36,482 bases of DNA from an uncultured Acidimicrobiales bacterium (GCA_905479685.1 CAJQNJ010000038.1:1-36482); one strand, 5' to 3'; counted from the first letter of the stretch, positions 17,207-26,414 are shown. The notes: generated by a model not told the origin, from the letters alone. Made by a program: numbers and translations.

Positions 17207-18549
17207 GCGGGCAGTTTGGTCGTGTTGTCCGATTCTTCGCGTCGGCCGTTGTCGTGATGATGATCACTGCGGGCTGCGGCAGCCTCACTCCGGACTCACT
17301 GGCGTACGCGAACGAGGACGCCACGGTTGCCGAGGAGTCGGTCATCCGGATCGCAACACCACGCATTCGTGGTCTCGAGCAGGCGATCGACGATTGGGAA
17401 CGTGAACATCCCACCGCTCGAGTTGAGATCGTTGTCCGGAGTATCGATGACCACCACAGATCGGTGCTTGACGATGCCGGAGCCGGCGGCGTGTTCGACG
17501 TCATCGGGTTCGAGGCCGCGTATGGACCCGACGTTCGAGAACGTTCAGAGCTCTTCCTGGATTTGGAAACCATCGACGGGGACGTCGCAGAATCCGACTA
17601 CCTCTCCTCACGCTGGCGCGAAGGTATCGGCGATGACGGGCGACTCATTGGCCTCCCGATCGACGTCGACAGCGTGGCGCTCGCCGTTCGAAGCGACATG
17701 GTTGACCCAGCACTGATCGACCGACTCGAGGCTGCGTCCACATGGTGCGAGCTGATCGCTACCGGCGACGCCTTTTCGGACGCCACCGGTTTGGCGTTCC
17801 TGCCCGACGGTGACGAGGTCTTCACCACAGTGCTCTCACAGAACCGCTTGTCCTTCATCGACGATTCAGGTGCAATGCTCCCCGACAAGGCTCCAGAGCT
17901 CGAGCGAGCATGGGACTTGACCATGCTGGCCATCGGCTCGCCGCCGTTGCACGGCACCCCCTGTGCAACCGAGACCGGTGCAGAGGGGACCGAGATCGCC
18001 CGTATCACACGCGACCTACCCGCTGGCGGGTCCCAGTGGCGCGACGAGCTGCGCGCGGACGGATTCGCAGCGGTACTTGCCCGGTATTCAGAACTGCGAG
18101 CGATCGCCGCAGCAGCACCCGACACAACAGGACGGTGGACGGTTGTCGAACTCCCAGGCACATCCGGTCCAAGCGCTGGTGGAATCCATCTCGGGATCTC
18201 GAAGGACAGCACCCACGCCGACCTCGCATTCGACCTCGTTTCGTACCTCGCCAACCCGATCATCCAAAAGCATGCGTTCGCCGATGGCTCCGGGCCGTTC
18301 CCGGCAGCCTCGGTCATCTATGGCGATCCAACGATCACCGAATACTCCGATCCGTTCTTCGGCGACGCTCCGATCGGGGAGATATTTGCCTCCACTGCAA
18401 CACGTCGACCGACCGAGTTGGCCGGACCACTACGTCGCATCGTGATCGAACTCTTCGTCAGCGCGCTCAACCGGGTCGAGGAAGGGACACAGACTCCTGA
18501 CGAAGCCTGGGACGATGCGCTGTGGAGCATCGACCAGTTCCTCGGCTGA
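17203..18549 (+). CDS. Extracellular solute-binding lipoprotein coupled to the EAL gene
   Basis: 448 residues from ATG 17203, which overlaps the previous stop. The signal peptide ends at lipobox TAGC (residues 22-25). The mature part has the outline of family 1 ABC solute-binding proteins: VIRIATPRIRGLEQAIDDWE at the start, LIGLPIDVDSVALAVRSDMV in the hinge, and WTVVELPG...GGIHLGISKDS with a C-terminal helical lobe (AFDLVSYLANP). No ABC permease or ATPase gene is adjacent. The tight coupling to a membrane GGDEF/EAL protein suggests that it senses a ligand outside the membrane and passes the signal to the EAL protein. A comparable pair is NspS-MbaA of Vibrio cholerae. The ligand is unknown. 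Confidence 0.85.
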   Translation: MSGQFGRVVRFFASAVVVMMITAGCGSLTPDSLAYANEDATVAEESVIRIATPRIRGLEQAIDDWEREHPTARVEIVVRSIDDHHRSVLDDAGAGGVFDVIGFEAAYGPDVRERSELFLDLETIDGDVAESDYLSSRWREGIGDDGRLIGLPIDVDSVALAVRSDMVDPALIDRLEAASTWCELIATGDAFSDATGLAFLPDGDEVFTTVLSQNRLSFIDDSGAMLPDKAPELERAWDLTMLAIGSPPLHGTPCATETGAEGTEIARITRDLPAGGSQWRDELRADGFAAVLARYSELRAIAAAAPDTTGRWTVVELPGTSGPSAGGIHLGISKDSTHADLAFDLVSYLANPIIQKHAFADGSGPFPAASVIYGDPTITEYSDPFFGDAPIGEIFASTATRRPTELAGPLRRIVIELFVSALNRVEEGTQTPDEAWDDALWSIDQFLG

Positions 18550-18575
18550 GTGCACGGCTCCCAGCACCCAGGAAC

Positions 18576-18581
18576 TACATT
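18576..18581 (+). promoter_or_regulatory. -10-like box TACATT, 7 nt before the Fe-S oxidoreductase start
   Basis: TACATT, 7 nt, then ATG 18589. There is no Shine-Dalgarno at proper distance, so a leaderless transcript is likely. Confidence 0.45.
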
Positions 18582-18588
18582 CAGTGCC

Positions 18589-20877
18589 ATGAAAACCTCG
18601 CGCGTCACTCCGCAGCGTCTCGTCCTCGGAATCGGCATTGCCGTCGGCCTCGTCACCGCCCTCTCGGGCCTGGCTGCCGAGTTGTTCGAATTCGAGACCG
18701 AGAGCGATGTGCACCGCACCGTCTTCGGCAACGTTCCAGATGTTCTGCGGCTTGCCTTCTACACGGTCATGCCGGTGATCATCGTCTACGGCGCGTGGGT
18801 CTTTTCATTGCGAATCAAGAACTGGCAACGTGGTGGCCCCGACAACCGCGCGACCACGACCAAGAATGCATCGAGCAGATTGAAGGACTTCCGCTCGGGT
18901 GTGTACATGCGGACACTTCTTCGCGAGCCCGCCGCTGGCGTCATGCACTCGATGATGTATTTCAGCTTCGTCGTCCTCTTGGGCGTCACGACGGTGCTCG
19001 AGATCGACCACCAGATGCCCACAGATCTGAAGTTTCTCTACGGAGGCACCTACAAGGGATACGCCATGGTCGGCGATCTCGCAGGACTGATCTTCACGAC
19101 CTCGATCGTCTGGGCGATCCTTCGCCGATACGGACCTCGCGCCATGCGCCCGTACCGAATCCGCATCAAGAGCAAACCTGAACATGCCGTCATCCTCGGA
19201 ACCTTGCTGGCCATGGCGGTGACCGGCTTCGGCGCTGAGATGTTCCGGATCGCGCTGAACGACATGCCCGAGTACGAGCAGTGGTCATTCATTGGTTACC
19301 CACTGGCCACCCTCGTCGAGAACAACGACTCGCTGGCCGGCTGGCACCAGGCCTGGTGGATTGGTCACGTCCTGACGTTTGTCGGATTCCTCATCCTCCT
19401 GCCGATCACCATGTTGCGCCACATCTTCACGTCACCGTTGAACATGTATCTCTCCGACAAGGATCGGCCGAAGGGTGCCATGAAGGCGATGCCGAATCTC
19501 ATGGAGACCGAACTGGAGTCGTTCGGTGTCTCGACCATCGAGGATTTCACCTGGAAACAACTGCTCGACACCGATTCATGCACGATGTGTGGCCGCTGCA
19601 CGAGCGTCTGTCCCGCACATTTCACGGGCAAACCTCTCGACCCACGGGAGATCGTGCTCAAGACCGGTGAAGTGATGGCCCGAACCGGTGACCCACAGGT
19701 CTCACCGCCGATCGGTGTCGACGCCGAGATCACCGTGCCGTCGAATTGGATGTTCGATCGGGTGACCTCAGAGGAACTCTGGGCCTGCACCTCGTGTCGA
19801 GCCTGCGATGACATCTGCCCCGTCAATATCGAGATCCTCGACAAGATCCTCGACATGCGCCGATATCTCTCACTGATGGAATCAGACTTTCCGACCGAGC
19901 TGGGCAACGCCTATCGCGGCATGGAAAACCAGATGAACCCATGGGCGATGAGCCAGGGGGAGCGTGCCGACTGGGTCGTCGACGACTCCGTGACCGTCCT
20001 CGCAGGGGACGAGCCACTCGAAGCCGAATACCTGTACTGGGTCGGCTGCGCGGGGTCGTTCGACGACAAGAACAAGAAGGTCAGCCAGGCTCTATCCAAG
20101 CTCATGAACCGAGCTGGCGTGTCCTATGCGATTCTCGGTCCGGCGGAGAACTGCACGGGTGACTCTGCGCGGCGAACCGGCAACGAGTACATCTTCCAAA
20201 TGTTGGCGATGCAGAACATCGAGACGCTCAACGGCATGGGTGTCAAGAAGATCATCACCCAATGCCCACACTGTTTCAACACGTTGAGCAACGAGTACCC
20301 ACAACTCGGTGGTCACTATGAGGTGATCCATCACAGCGAATTCCTCGAACAACTCATCGACGAAGGCGACCTCGACATGTCGAACGCATCCCTCGAGGAA
20401 CGGATCGTGTATCACGACGCGTGTTACCTCGGTCGACACAACGACATCTACATGGCGCCACGGAAGGTCATCGGCTCGCTTGGTGGGGTCGAGGTGCTCG
20501 AAGCTGAGCGCAACGGCACGAAGAGCATGTGCTGCGGAGCCGGTGGTGGCCGCTTCTGGATGGAGGAGACGACCGGCAAGGACGTCAACGTAGAACGCTC
20601 TGAGCAGCTCGTGGCGACCGGAGCCAGTCGAATCGCGACGGCCTGCCCCTTCTGTTACGTGATGATCGATGACGGGGTCAAGGGTCAGGGCATCGACGAG
20701 GAAGAGGTCAAGGTCGCAGATATTGCGATCCACATGCTCGAAGCGCTCGAACGCGGCGACGAGATCGCCGAACGGCGGTCTCTGGCGCCAACGATGGTCG
20801 AGTCTGCTGTCGCAATCTCCTCGAACTCGGGTGTCGACGACACCGATCCGGGCACCGACATCGCCGAGCCCAGCTGA
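18589..20877 (+). CDS. EtfD-like membrane Fe-S oxidoreductase (HdrD/GlpC-type)
   Basis: 762 residues. The N-terminal third is a membrane domain with about six segments like the nitrate reductase gamma/DsrM cytochrome b family; candidate heme histidines include those in VMHSMMYFSF and WWIGHVLTF. Next are two [4Fe-4S] motifs (CTMCGRCTSVCP and CTSCRACDDICP), then two CCG domains (CAGS...CPHCFNT and DACYLG...MCCGAGGGRFWMEE...CPFC). This is the layout of mycobacterial EtfD (Rv0338c), which passes electrons from electron-transfer flavoprotein to menaquinone in fatty-acid oxidation. No etfAB genes are in the window, so the electron donor is inference. The start ATG 18589 follows a -10-like TACATT; an upstream GTG (18550) is less likely. 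It is convergent with the MFS gene, with one base between the stops. Confidence 0.88.
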   Translation: MKTSRVTPQRLVLGIGIAVGLVTALSGLAAELFEFETESDVHRTVFGNVPDVLRLAFYTVMPVIIVYGAWVFSLRIKNWQRGGPDNRATTTKNASSRLKDFRSGVYMRTLLREPAAGVMHSMMYFSFVVLLGVTTVLEIDHQMPTDLKFLYGGTYKGYAMVGDLAGLIFTTSIVWAILRRYGPRAMRPYRIRIKSKPEHAVILGTLLAMAVTGFGAEMFRIALNDMPEYEQWSFIGYPLATLVENNDSLAGWHQAWWIGHVLTFVGFLILLPITMLRHIFTSPLNMYLSDKDRPKGAMKAMPNLMETELESFGVSTIEDFTWKQLLDTDSCTMCGRCTSVCPAHFTGKPLDPREIVLKTGEVMARTGDPQVSPPIGVDAEITVPSNWMFDRVTSEELWACTSCRACDDICPVNIEILDKILDMRRYLSLMESDFPTELGNAYRGMENQMNPWAMSQGERADWVVDDSVTVLAGDEPLEAEYLYWVGCAGSFDDKNKKVSQALSKLMNRAGVSYAILGPAENCTGDSARRTGNEYIFQMLAMQNIETLNGMGVKKIITQCPHCFNTLSNEYPQLGGHYEVIHHSEFLEQLIDEGDLDMSNASLEERIVYHDACYLGRHNDIYMAPRKVIGSLGGVEVLEAERNGTKSMCCGAGGGRFWMEETTGKDVNVERSEQLVATGASRIATACPFCYVMIDDGVKGQGIDEEEVKVADIAIHMLEALERGDEIAERRSLAPTMVESAVAISSNSGVDDTDPGTDIAEPS

Positions 20878-20878
20878 T

Positions 20879-22093
20879 TCACCACTTCCGAGGCGTGATT
20901 CCGCGGGTGGCGACAGCACTCGCTGCGAGAAACGAGAGCGCCGCGATCGTCAGCGCGACTGGAATCGTCGTCACTTCGGCCACGGCTCCAAGAGCGACTC
21001 CTCCGATCAGCTCACCGATCGACGTCGTCTGCCCCATGAGTGAATGCACGGTGGCACGAACCTCCGACGGTGCGTCTCGATTGGCCCAGCCTTCGAGGAC
21101 CGGCCACAGCGCCTCACGCACGCTGTCCTGGAGGAGATAGCCGAAGGCGATGACGACAACAACGCTGGTCACCGAGGCGATCAATCCGCCGAGCGCGGCA
21201 ACTCCGAGGAGTACGACCGCAAGTCGTGCCACACCGTGGCCGGCCTCGAGACCACGAGACGAAGCAGCGTTCACTGCGAGACCTGCAAATGCCAGGATGA
21301 GGAAGAGCATCCCAAGCACGACCAGCGAGTCATCCGAGACATCTGCGCTGTCGAGGAAGTGTTTGTATCCAAGCCGATCGAATGCTTCTGCACCAAAATC
21401 GACGAGCAGGATCACGACGACCAGCACGCGGAGCCGTGGCCGGTCTCGCACCACGGCCAGCCCGTTCCGAACGGTGTCGAAGAACCCGCGGTCGTCCTCG
21501 CTCCCCGGTGTGAAGTGGTCCTCGCGCATGTTCTGCCAGAAGTAGAACGACATGGCGATGTACACCAATCCGAGGAGCGCAGCCACGAGACGCACCGACG
21601 AGAGCGTTCCGATCACCATCGTTGCTGTGAGGACGAAGAGTGCAACGAAGATGCCGAACCGATGCTTCTGCAGGAGCAAACGTTCGATGTCATCGTCGTC
21701 GAAGGTGCCAATCCCCTTCAGCTCGTCGGTGACCCAAGCTGTGTCAGCGCCGCTGCGAAATGTCCACCCAAAACCGACGAGCACCTTAGCCGGCAAGATC
21801 ACCCAGTAGTTGGTGCTCGCAACGGACCACACGAAGGACAGACCCATGAGAACCTGGGCGATCAGGATGGACCGTTTCCTCGAGTGCAGATCGGCGACGA
21901 CACCGGTAGGCGTTTCTGAGAGTAGAACCGTCGTCTCGAGCACGACCCCCAGGGCCACGAGCTCGATGGGGCCGAGCCGGAGCTCGATGATCCAGAACAC
22001 GCTCAGCGAGAGCCAGAAGCCCCACTCGATGCCTTCGTTGAGACCAAACCCTCGCACGAAGACGCGCGCGGGATCATATGGCCTCGCGGTCAC
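20879..22093 (-). CDS. Major facilitator superfamily transporter
   Basis: 404 residues with about 12 hydrophobic segments. The loop after TM2 carries [17 protein letters not shown], a version of the MFS motif A (G-x-x-x-D-x-x-x-R-R/K), and a long cytoplasmic loop splits the two halves (around [16 protein letters not shown]). It resembles drug-efflux-like MFS proteins of actinobacteria, but the substrate cannot be read. GTG 22093 overlaps the dcd stop codon (GTGA), so it is cotranscribed and translationally coupled with dcd. Confidence 0.85.
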   Translation of the reverse strand: MTARPYDPARVFVRGFGLNEGIEWGFWLSLSVFWIIELRLGPIELVALGVVLETTVLLSETPTGVVADLHSRKRSILIAQVLMGLSFVWSVASTNYWVILPAKVLVGFGWTFRSGADTAWVTDELKGIGTFDDDDIERLLLQKHRFGIFVALFVLTATMVIGTLSSVRLVAALLGLVYIAMSFYFWQNMREDHFTPGSEDDRGFFDTVRNGLAVVRDRPRLRVLVVVILLVDFGAEAFDRLGYKHFLDSADVSDDSLVVLGMLFLILAFAGLAVNAASSRGLEAGHGVARLAVVLLGVAALGGLIASVTSVVVVIAFGYLLQDSVREALWPVLEGWANRDAPSEVRATVHSLMGQTTSIGELIGGVALGAVAEVTTIPVALTIAALSFLAASAVATRGITPRKW

Positions 22094-22653
22094 TCGAAAT
22101 TCTTCCAGTACTGACTCGGTCGCGGTCCGATCTGGCCCTGGTATTTCGATCCGATGATGCCCGAGCCGTAAGGATTATCAGCTGGGGTGGTCATCTGCAT
22201 GAAGCTCACCTGGCCAACCTTCATGCCCGGATACAGCGTGATCGGCAAGCTTGCGACATTCGAGAGCTCGAGGGTTATCTGGCCATCCCAGCCGGCGTCG
22301 ATGAAGCCGGCGGTCGAGTGAATGAGCAGACCAAGCCTGCCGAGGCTCGATTTGCCTTCCAGCCGAGCCACGAGGTCATCGGGTAGCGCAATCCGTTCGA
22401 GCGTCGAACCCAACACGAATTCGCCTGGATGCAAGATGAAGGGATCGCTGGCAGACGCCTCCACGGACTCGGTGAGATCGCTCAGGTCCTGCTTGACGTC
22501 GATGAGCCCTCGGGTGTGATTTCGAAACACGAGAAACCGATGATCGAGGCGGACATCGACAGATGATGGTTGAACCGCAGTCGCATCCAGAGGGTCGATG
22601 GCAATCGTTCCGGCATCGAGGTGCTCGCGGATGGTGCGGTCGCTCAGAATCAC
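22090..22653 (-). CDS. dcd: dCTP deaminase, probably bifunctional deaminase/dUTPase
   Basis: 187 residues. It supplies dUMP for thymidylate by deaminating dCTP and, in the bifunctional subgroup, hydrolysing dUTP in the same active site. Seen are [12 protein letters not shown], the active-site stretch [18 protein letters not shown] (the Glu of LEL is the catalytic residue) and a C-terminal [13 protein letters not shown]. As I recall, the active-site and C-terminal wording is very close to the M. tuberculosis bifunctional enzyme rather than E. coli Dcd. It starts at GTG 22653, 7 nt after a TAGCGT box, and is divergent from the thioredoxin-like gene. The MFS gene overlaps its end. Confidence 0.95.
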   Translation of the reverse strand: MILSDRTIREHLDAGTIAIDPLDATAVQPSSVDVRLDHRFLVFRNHTRGLIDVKQDLSDLTESVEASASDPFILHPGEFVLGSTLERIALPDDLVARLEGKSSLGRLGLLIHSTAGFIDAGWDGQITLELSNVASLPITLYPGMKVGQVSFMQMTTPADNPYGSGIIGSKYQGQIGPRPSQYWKNFE

Positions 22654-22660
22654 GAAGGCG

Positions 22661-22666
22661 ACGCTA
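22661..22666 (-). promoter_or_regulatory. dcd: -10-like box TAGCGT, 7 nt before dcd
   Basis: On the minus strand, TAGCGT is followed by 7 nt and the GTG start of dcd, with no ribosome binding site between. This suggests a leaderless dcd mRNA. Confidence 0.45.
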
Positions 22667-22738
22667 GCGGCCTTGTCGATGTTCTGAACAAGCGCGAAAC
22701 CTCGATGCGCAGCGATGTCGCTCCTCGCCGACGACGTT

Positions 22739-22744
22739 TACGCT
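22739..22744 (+). promoter_or_regulatory. -10-like box TACGCT, 6 nt before the thioredoxin-like gene
   Basis: TACGCT, 6 nt, then ATG 22751. It lies back-to-back with the dcd promoter in a 97-nt divergent intergenic region. Confidence 0.45.
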
Positions 22745-22750
22745 CCCAGA

Positions 22751-23404
22751 ATGGCTACACGATTGATCGCCGGACTCGTTCTCCTCGCGGGTGTGGCACT
22801 GCTCGGTGTCGTCACACTCGGAGGCGGAACCGACAATCAAGGCGACGCCACCTCAGCCTCGGGCGACTCCGCGACTGGAAACACAACCGCCCCCGACGGG
22901 AGCGCAGCGTCAACGACGGTGGCTCCGATGCTCGAAGAAGCACCAGAGAATTTCGGGTCGCGCAAGGACCTCGTCAATCTCGACGGATGGCTGAACACAG
23001 AGATCACCGACCTGTCCGACCTCGATGGCAAAGTCATCTTGGTCGAGATGTGGACGTTCGGTTGCCGAAACTGCAAGGCGCGTATTCCGCACAACCAAGA
23101 GCTCTATTCGCGCCACAGCCGAGCCGACTTCGAGATCGTGGGTGTCCATGCTCCTGAGTTCAGCTTCGAGGCCGAGATCTCCAACATCGAACAGGCAATC
23201 GCCGACCTTGGGGTCACGTGGCCAGTCGCCCTTGACACGAACAAGGAGAACTTTCGAGCATGGCAGGACGGTGGTCGTCGCTTCTGGCCGCGGACCTATC
23301 TCATCGATCAGCATGGCGACGTCCGCTACGACCACATCGGCGAGGGCAAGTACGACGAGCTCAACCAGACCATCGACTGGTTGATCACAAACCCTCCCAC
23401 ATGA
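22751..23404 (+). CDS. Membrane-anchored/secreted thioredoxin-like protein (TlpA/DipZ type)
   Basis: 217 residues from ATG 22751. It has an N-terminal hydrophobic segment (LIAGLVLLAGVALLGVV) acting as signal or anchor, a Ser/Thr/Ala-rich spacer (~residues 32-60), then a thioredoxin fold with redox-active CRNC in EMWTFGCRNCKARIP. The later FWPRTYLIDQHG carries the conserved cis-Pro region. The EMWTFGCRNC form resembles the periplasmic domain of DipZ-like proteins. The frame is open upstream to 22715, but the -10-like box just before 22751 and the anchor position favour this start. The CcdA-like gene begins 4 nt after the stop, so it is probably the electron source. Confidence 0.88.
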   Translation: MATRLIAGLVLLAGVALLGVVTLGGGTDNQGDATSASGDSATGNTTAPDGSAASTTVAPMLEEAPENFGSRKDLVNLDGWLNTEITDLSDLDGKVILVEMWTFGCRNCKARIPHNQELYSRHSRADFEIVGVHAPEFSFEAEISNIEQAIADLGVTWPVALDTNKENFRAWQDGGRRFWPRTYLIDQHGDVRYDHIGEGKYDELNQTIDWLITNPPT

Positions 23405-23408
23405 CGTG

Positions 23409-23999
23409 ATGGACCTCGTGCTCGAAGGCATCGACAGCCTTCGACTCCCCTGCAGTTGGGTGCTTGTGATCCCAGGCATCGCGATCACCGTGTTCGGTCG
23501 GCGGCGTACGCTGCTCGTCGTAGCTTCGTTCGCACTTGCCGCAACCATGGTGGCCTGGCTTCGGTTCGCCGGTTGGTGGTTTTCGGTGCCACAAGGCGCT
23601 GTTCAAGTCATCATCGGGTTGACCATCATGGTTTCTGCAGCGGTCGCGTGGCGCGCGGACGCAGGTTTGTACGACGGTCTCGTGGCGGCGATCGTGGGCG
23701 TCGCTGCAGCCTGGACATGGATCCCCTGTGTGGGGCCTCATCTGGGTGAGGTGATCAACGGCTCCCGAGACGAGCCGCTCGCACACATCGCGGGAACGGC
23801 CGCGTTCTCGAGCGGTCTGTTCCTACCGTTCATCCTCATTGCGGCACTGGGACTTGTCGCACCGCGGCTCGATCAGCGCCTCGAGAATCGCGCGATCATC
23901 ACTGTTGGCGCAGCATTGCTGGCGATCGTAGGCCTCTTGTTCGTGACGACATTGTTCGATGACATCGCGTCGGAACTTGCGCGCAGAAGCACCTTCTGA
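23409..23999 (+). CDS. CcdA/DsbD-like transmembrane thiol-disulfide transporter
   Basis: 196 residues and about six hydrophobic segments. The two cysteines sit as in CcdA: LRLPCSWVLVIPG in the first segment (compare SPCVLPLIP) and TWIPCVGPHLGEV after the third or fourth. This family carries reducing equivalents from cytoplasmic thioredoxin across the membrane to an extracytoplasmic thioredoxin-like protein. The adjacent gene upstream encodes just such a protein, giving a two-gene relay. ATG 23409 is chosen; GTG 23406 is two codons' worth of ambiguity at most. Downstream cytochrome c maturation genes are not in the window. Confidence 0.82.
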   Translation: MDLVLEGIDSLRLPCSWVLVIPGIAITVFGRRRTLLVVASFALAATMVAWLRFAGWWFSVPQGAVQVIIGLTIMVSAAVAWRADAGLYDGLVAAIVGVAAAWTWIPCVGPHLGEVINGSRDEPLAHIAGTAAFSSGLFLPFILIAALGLVAPRLDQRLENRAIITVGAALLAIVGLLFVTTLFDDIASELARRSTF

Positions 24000-24118
24000 G
24001 CAGCGTCTGGACCTCGTGGAGGGCGTTGGGTCGTTCGGCCCATTTGCCTGCGCATGTCTCAATGCAGGTGGGTGAACGCTCGACTGAACTAGGTAACGAC
24101 CGATCTGGAGTCCCCAGT

Positions 24119-24601
24119 ATGCGATTTCTCACAACGACCACTCCCGCTGGCAGGCTCGAATACTTCGCGGTGATGATCGTTCTCTACATTGGCAACTTTT
24201 TTGCATTCAACGTGTTGCTGTCACTCGACGTCGATCCCGTCACGCAGGACTTCTCGTACTCGAGAGACAGGCTCGCTGCATTTGCCTTCGCCATCGTTGG
24301 TGTCCTCGTTGTGGGTTTGATCAACGTGCTTCGACGAATGAAAGACCTTCACATGGGTGGTGGGTGGATCATCATGCACTTCATTCCACTTCTCAACATC
24401 ATCTTCCACCTCATGTTGTTGTTCTCCAACGGCATGAAGCGCGAGACGTACGCCCCGTACGGCGACGACCCGTACAGCCCGAACTCGTGGGTGGCCAAGC
24501 CAACCGCCCGTACAGGTTCGGCTCCCGCAGTGACGTTTCGGGGACAGCCTCTGCTTCTCCCTGGCGAAGAAGGTTGGAACCAGGAAAAAGGCGCTGCGTG
24601 A
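24119..24601 (+). CDS. DUF805-like small membrane protein
   Basis: 160 residues. It opens with TTPAGRLEYFAVMIVLYIGNFF (the DUF805 pattern of a short N-terminus, R-x-E/x-Y-F/W and a first membrane segment), then two more hydrophobic stretches (FAFAIVGVLVVGLINVLRRM and MHFIPLLNIIFHLMLLF). RRMKDLHMGGGW matches the family's R-R-L-H-D feature only in part. A polar C-terminal tail follows. Function of the family is unknown. ATG 24119 is supported by CTGGAG 8 nt upstream; the frame extends to 24026 but without hydrophobic character. Confidence 0.75.
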   Translation: MRFLTTTTPAGRLEYFAVMIVLYIGNFFAFNVLLSLDVDPVTQDFSYSRDRLAAFAFAIVGVLVVGLINVLRRMKDLHMGGGWIIMHFIPLLNIIFHLMLLFSNGMKRETYAPYGDDPYSPNSWVAKPTARTGSAPAVTFRGQPLLLPGEEGWNQEKGAA

Positions 24602-24638
24602 CGTCCCGGACCGGAAAGAAATGACGCTCTCCGGCTGA

Positions 24639-24644
24639 TACAAC
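24639..24644 (+). promoter_or_regulatory. -10-like box TACAAC, 6 nt before the PhoD gene
   Basis: TACAAC, 6 nt, then GTG 24651, without a ribosome binding site. It is weaker than the other boxes because the last base is C rather than T. Confidence 0.3.
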
Positions 24645-24650
24645 TACATC

Positions 24651-26357
24651 GTGACGATCTCACGCAGGACCCTTCTGGCGGCTGGACTCGGTGCCGCAAT
24701 CGCTGGCTGCACGTCATCCTCCGAAGAAGCGGGGCCGGCGAGTTCATCATCGGTCGGAACCTCCACGACCAGATCATCGGTCGGAACCTCCACGACCTCG
24801 TCGGGCGTTGCACAATCCTCGACGACGACCACGATCCCTCGGGTTGAGCCAGTTCCGTCCCCGACATATTCGGGCGACCCACCGTTTGCCCTCGGCGTTG
24901 CGTCGGGCGATCCCGACACCTCATCAGTGGTTCTATGGACTCGCCTTCGAGTCGATCCGCTCGCGCCTGGCCCGTTCGCCGAAGCTGATCTGCAGATTGC
25001 AGTCGATGTTGCACGTGACGCCGAATTCGAAGACCTGGTCTCGTCAGCACTGCACGCGGCACCGTCCTCGTTCGATCACAGCGTCCACGTACTTGCGGAC
25101 GGTCTCGATCCCGATGGATGGTATTGGTACCGCTTCCGCCTCGGAGATCACACTTCCCCGGTCGGTCGCACGCGAACAACTCCGAGCGATGGCACGACGC
25201 CCCTGAGGCTGGGCTTCTCGTCCTGTCAGAACTGGGAAAGCGGCAGCTACGCCGCACATCGGCATCTCGCTGCTGCAGACCTCGACCTGTTCATCTGGCT
25301 CGGCGACTACATCTATGAGTACGGCCCAGGAAACCAGGGCGTCGTCGATTCGGCCGGCTTGCGAGTGCATACAACCCCGGAGGTGACCGACCTCGCTGGC
25401 TACCGAGAGCGGTATGGGCTGTACAAGTCAGACCGTTCACTGCAGGCGCACCACGCAGCCCGCCCATGGATCGTGACATGGGATGATCACGAGATCGACA
25501 ACAACCATGCCGGGCTGAACACCGAGGATGGGCAGGACCCCGCCGCGTTTCTCGAGCGCCGACGCGCCGCTCACCTCGCATGGTGGGAGAACATGCCGGT
25601 TCGGCTCGACCCTCCTACGGGTGATCGTTTCGAGATCCACCGGACGATCCGCTGGGGCTCTCTTGCGCACCTACACATGCTCGATGGACGTCAGTACCGA
25701 GACGCACAACCAACCGATGGCGACCCGGTCATCCTGCCAGTGGTCGGCGACTTGGGCGTACGGACGTTGGCTGAGACCGCTCGCGATCCGAACCAATCGA
25801 TGCTCGGTACAGAGCAACGAGAATGGCTCGAGAACGAGGTCGTCTCGTCTGACCCAACGTGGAACATCTTGGGCAACCAGGTGTACATGCACGGACTCGA
25901 TGCGTTCCCCGGTGCTGCGCCGGCGACCAACACCGATACCTGGGACGGATACCACGGTGAACGTCTCGAGCTACTGACGAACCTGACGAGCAATTCTGAC
26001 AATCTGGTGATTCTGAGTGGTGACTTCCATTCATCGACAGCGGCCGATGTTCGTGCAGATCCGTTCGATCTGTCGGGTCCGATCATCGCAACGGAATTCA
26101 TGGCTCCTGCCATAAGCTCGTCGTTTCCAGAACTACTACGAGGCCTCGCGCCGCTGGTCGTCGGGTTCAACCCGCAAGTGAGACATTTCGACCCAGACAA
26201 TGGATTCATGACGTGTGAAGTCACCTCGACCACCTGGACAACCGAGCTTCACCGTCTCAACGACGTGACCGCGGAGGACTCCGACGTTGCGATCGCGGCG
26301 CGCTTCACGGTCCGTGCTGGCTCACCGGGTATCGCGACAGTCGAAGTATCGCAATGA
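24651..26357 (+). CDS. phoD: PhoD-type alkaline phosphatase/phosphodiesterase lipoprotein
   Basis: 568 residues, starting GTG. The N-terminus MTISRRTLLAAGLGAAIAGC combines twin arginines with a lipobox (AIAGC), as in Tat-exported lipoproteins. Residues ~24-60 form a Ser/Thr linker containing a 9-residue repeat. The catalytic part has an N-terminal Fn3-like domain (FALGVASGDPDTSSVVLWTR) and metallophosphatase motifs: FSSCQNW, LGDYIYEYG, VTWDDHEIDNNHA and LSGDFHSSTAADV, the residues that hold Ca/Fe in PhoD. It hydrolyses phosphate esters outside the membrane. No pho operon genes adjoin it. It is preceded by the DUF805 gene and followed by glgC. Confidence 0.93.
   Translation: MTISRRTLLAAGLGAAIAGCTSSSEEAGPASSSSVGTSTTRSSVGTSTTSSGVAQSSTTTTIPRVEPVPSPTYSGDPPFALGVASGDPDTSSVVLWTRLRVDPLAPGPFAEADLQIAVDVARDAEFEDLVSSALHAAPSSFDHSVHVLADGLDPDGWYWYRFRLGDHTSPVGRTRTTPSDGTTPLRLGFSSCQNWESGSYAAHRHLAAADLDLFIWLGDYIYEYGPGNQGVVDSAGLRVHTTPEVTDLAGYRERYGLYKSDRSLQAHHAARPWIVTWDDHEIDNNHAGLNTEDGQDPAAFLERRRAAHLAWWENMPVRLDPPTGDRFEIHRTIRWGSLAHLHMLDGRQYRDAQPTDGDPVILPVVGDLGVRTLAETARDPNQSMLGTEQREWLENEVVSSDPTWNILGNQVYMHGLDAFPGAAPATNTDTWDGYHGERLELLTNLTSNSDNLVILSGDFHSSTAADVRADPFDLSGPIIATEFMAPAISSSFPELLRGLAPLVVGFNPQVRHFDPDNGFMTCEVTSTTWTTELHRLNDVTAEDSDVAIAARFTVRAGSPGIATVEVSQ
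24746..24797 (+). repeat. 27-bp tandem duplication in the phoD linker
   Basis: A 25-bp sequence beginning ATCATCGGTCGG occurs identically at 24746-24770 and 24773-24797 (27-bp period) and encodes the repeated linker SSVGTSTTR/S. It is in frame, so length change would not disrupt the protein. Confidence 0.9.
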
Positions 26358-26401
26358 GCTGTACTCAGCCAAACCGAGATGAGCAGACACGAGAAGTGAC
26401 C

Positions 26402-26407
26402 TAAGGT
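26402..26407 (+). promoter_or_regulatory. glgC: -10-like box TAAGGT, 7 nt before glgC
   Basis: TAAGGT, 7 nt, then GTG 26415. AGG within the box could also serve as a weak ribosome binding site, so leaderless transcription is only one reading. Confidence 0.35.
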
Positions 26408-26414
26408 CGGGGTT

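Noticed and set aside
20092-20919. 275-codon minus-strand ORF opposite the Fe-S oxidoreductase
   Set aside because: The plus-strand frame has all CCG cysteine motifs; this one has none.
21044-21919. 291-codon plus-strand ORF opposite the MFS gene
   Set aside because: Highly charged His/Glu-rich shadow; the minus strand has 12 hydrophobic segments and motif A.
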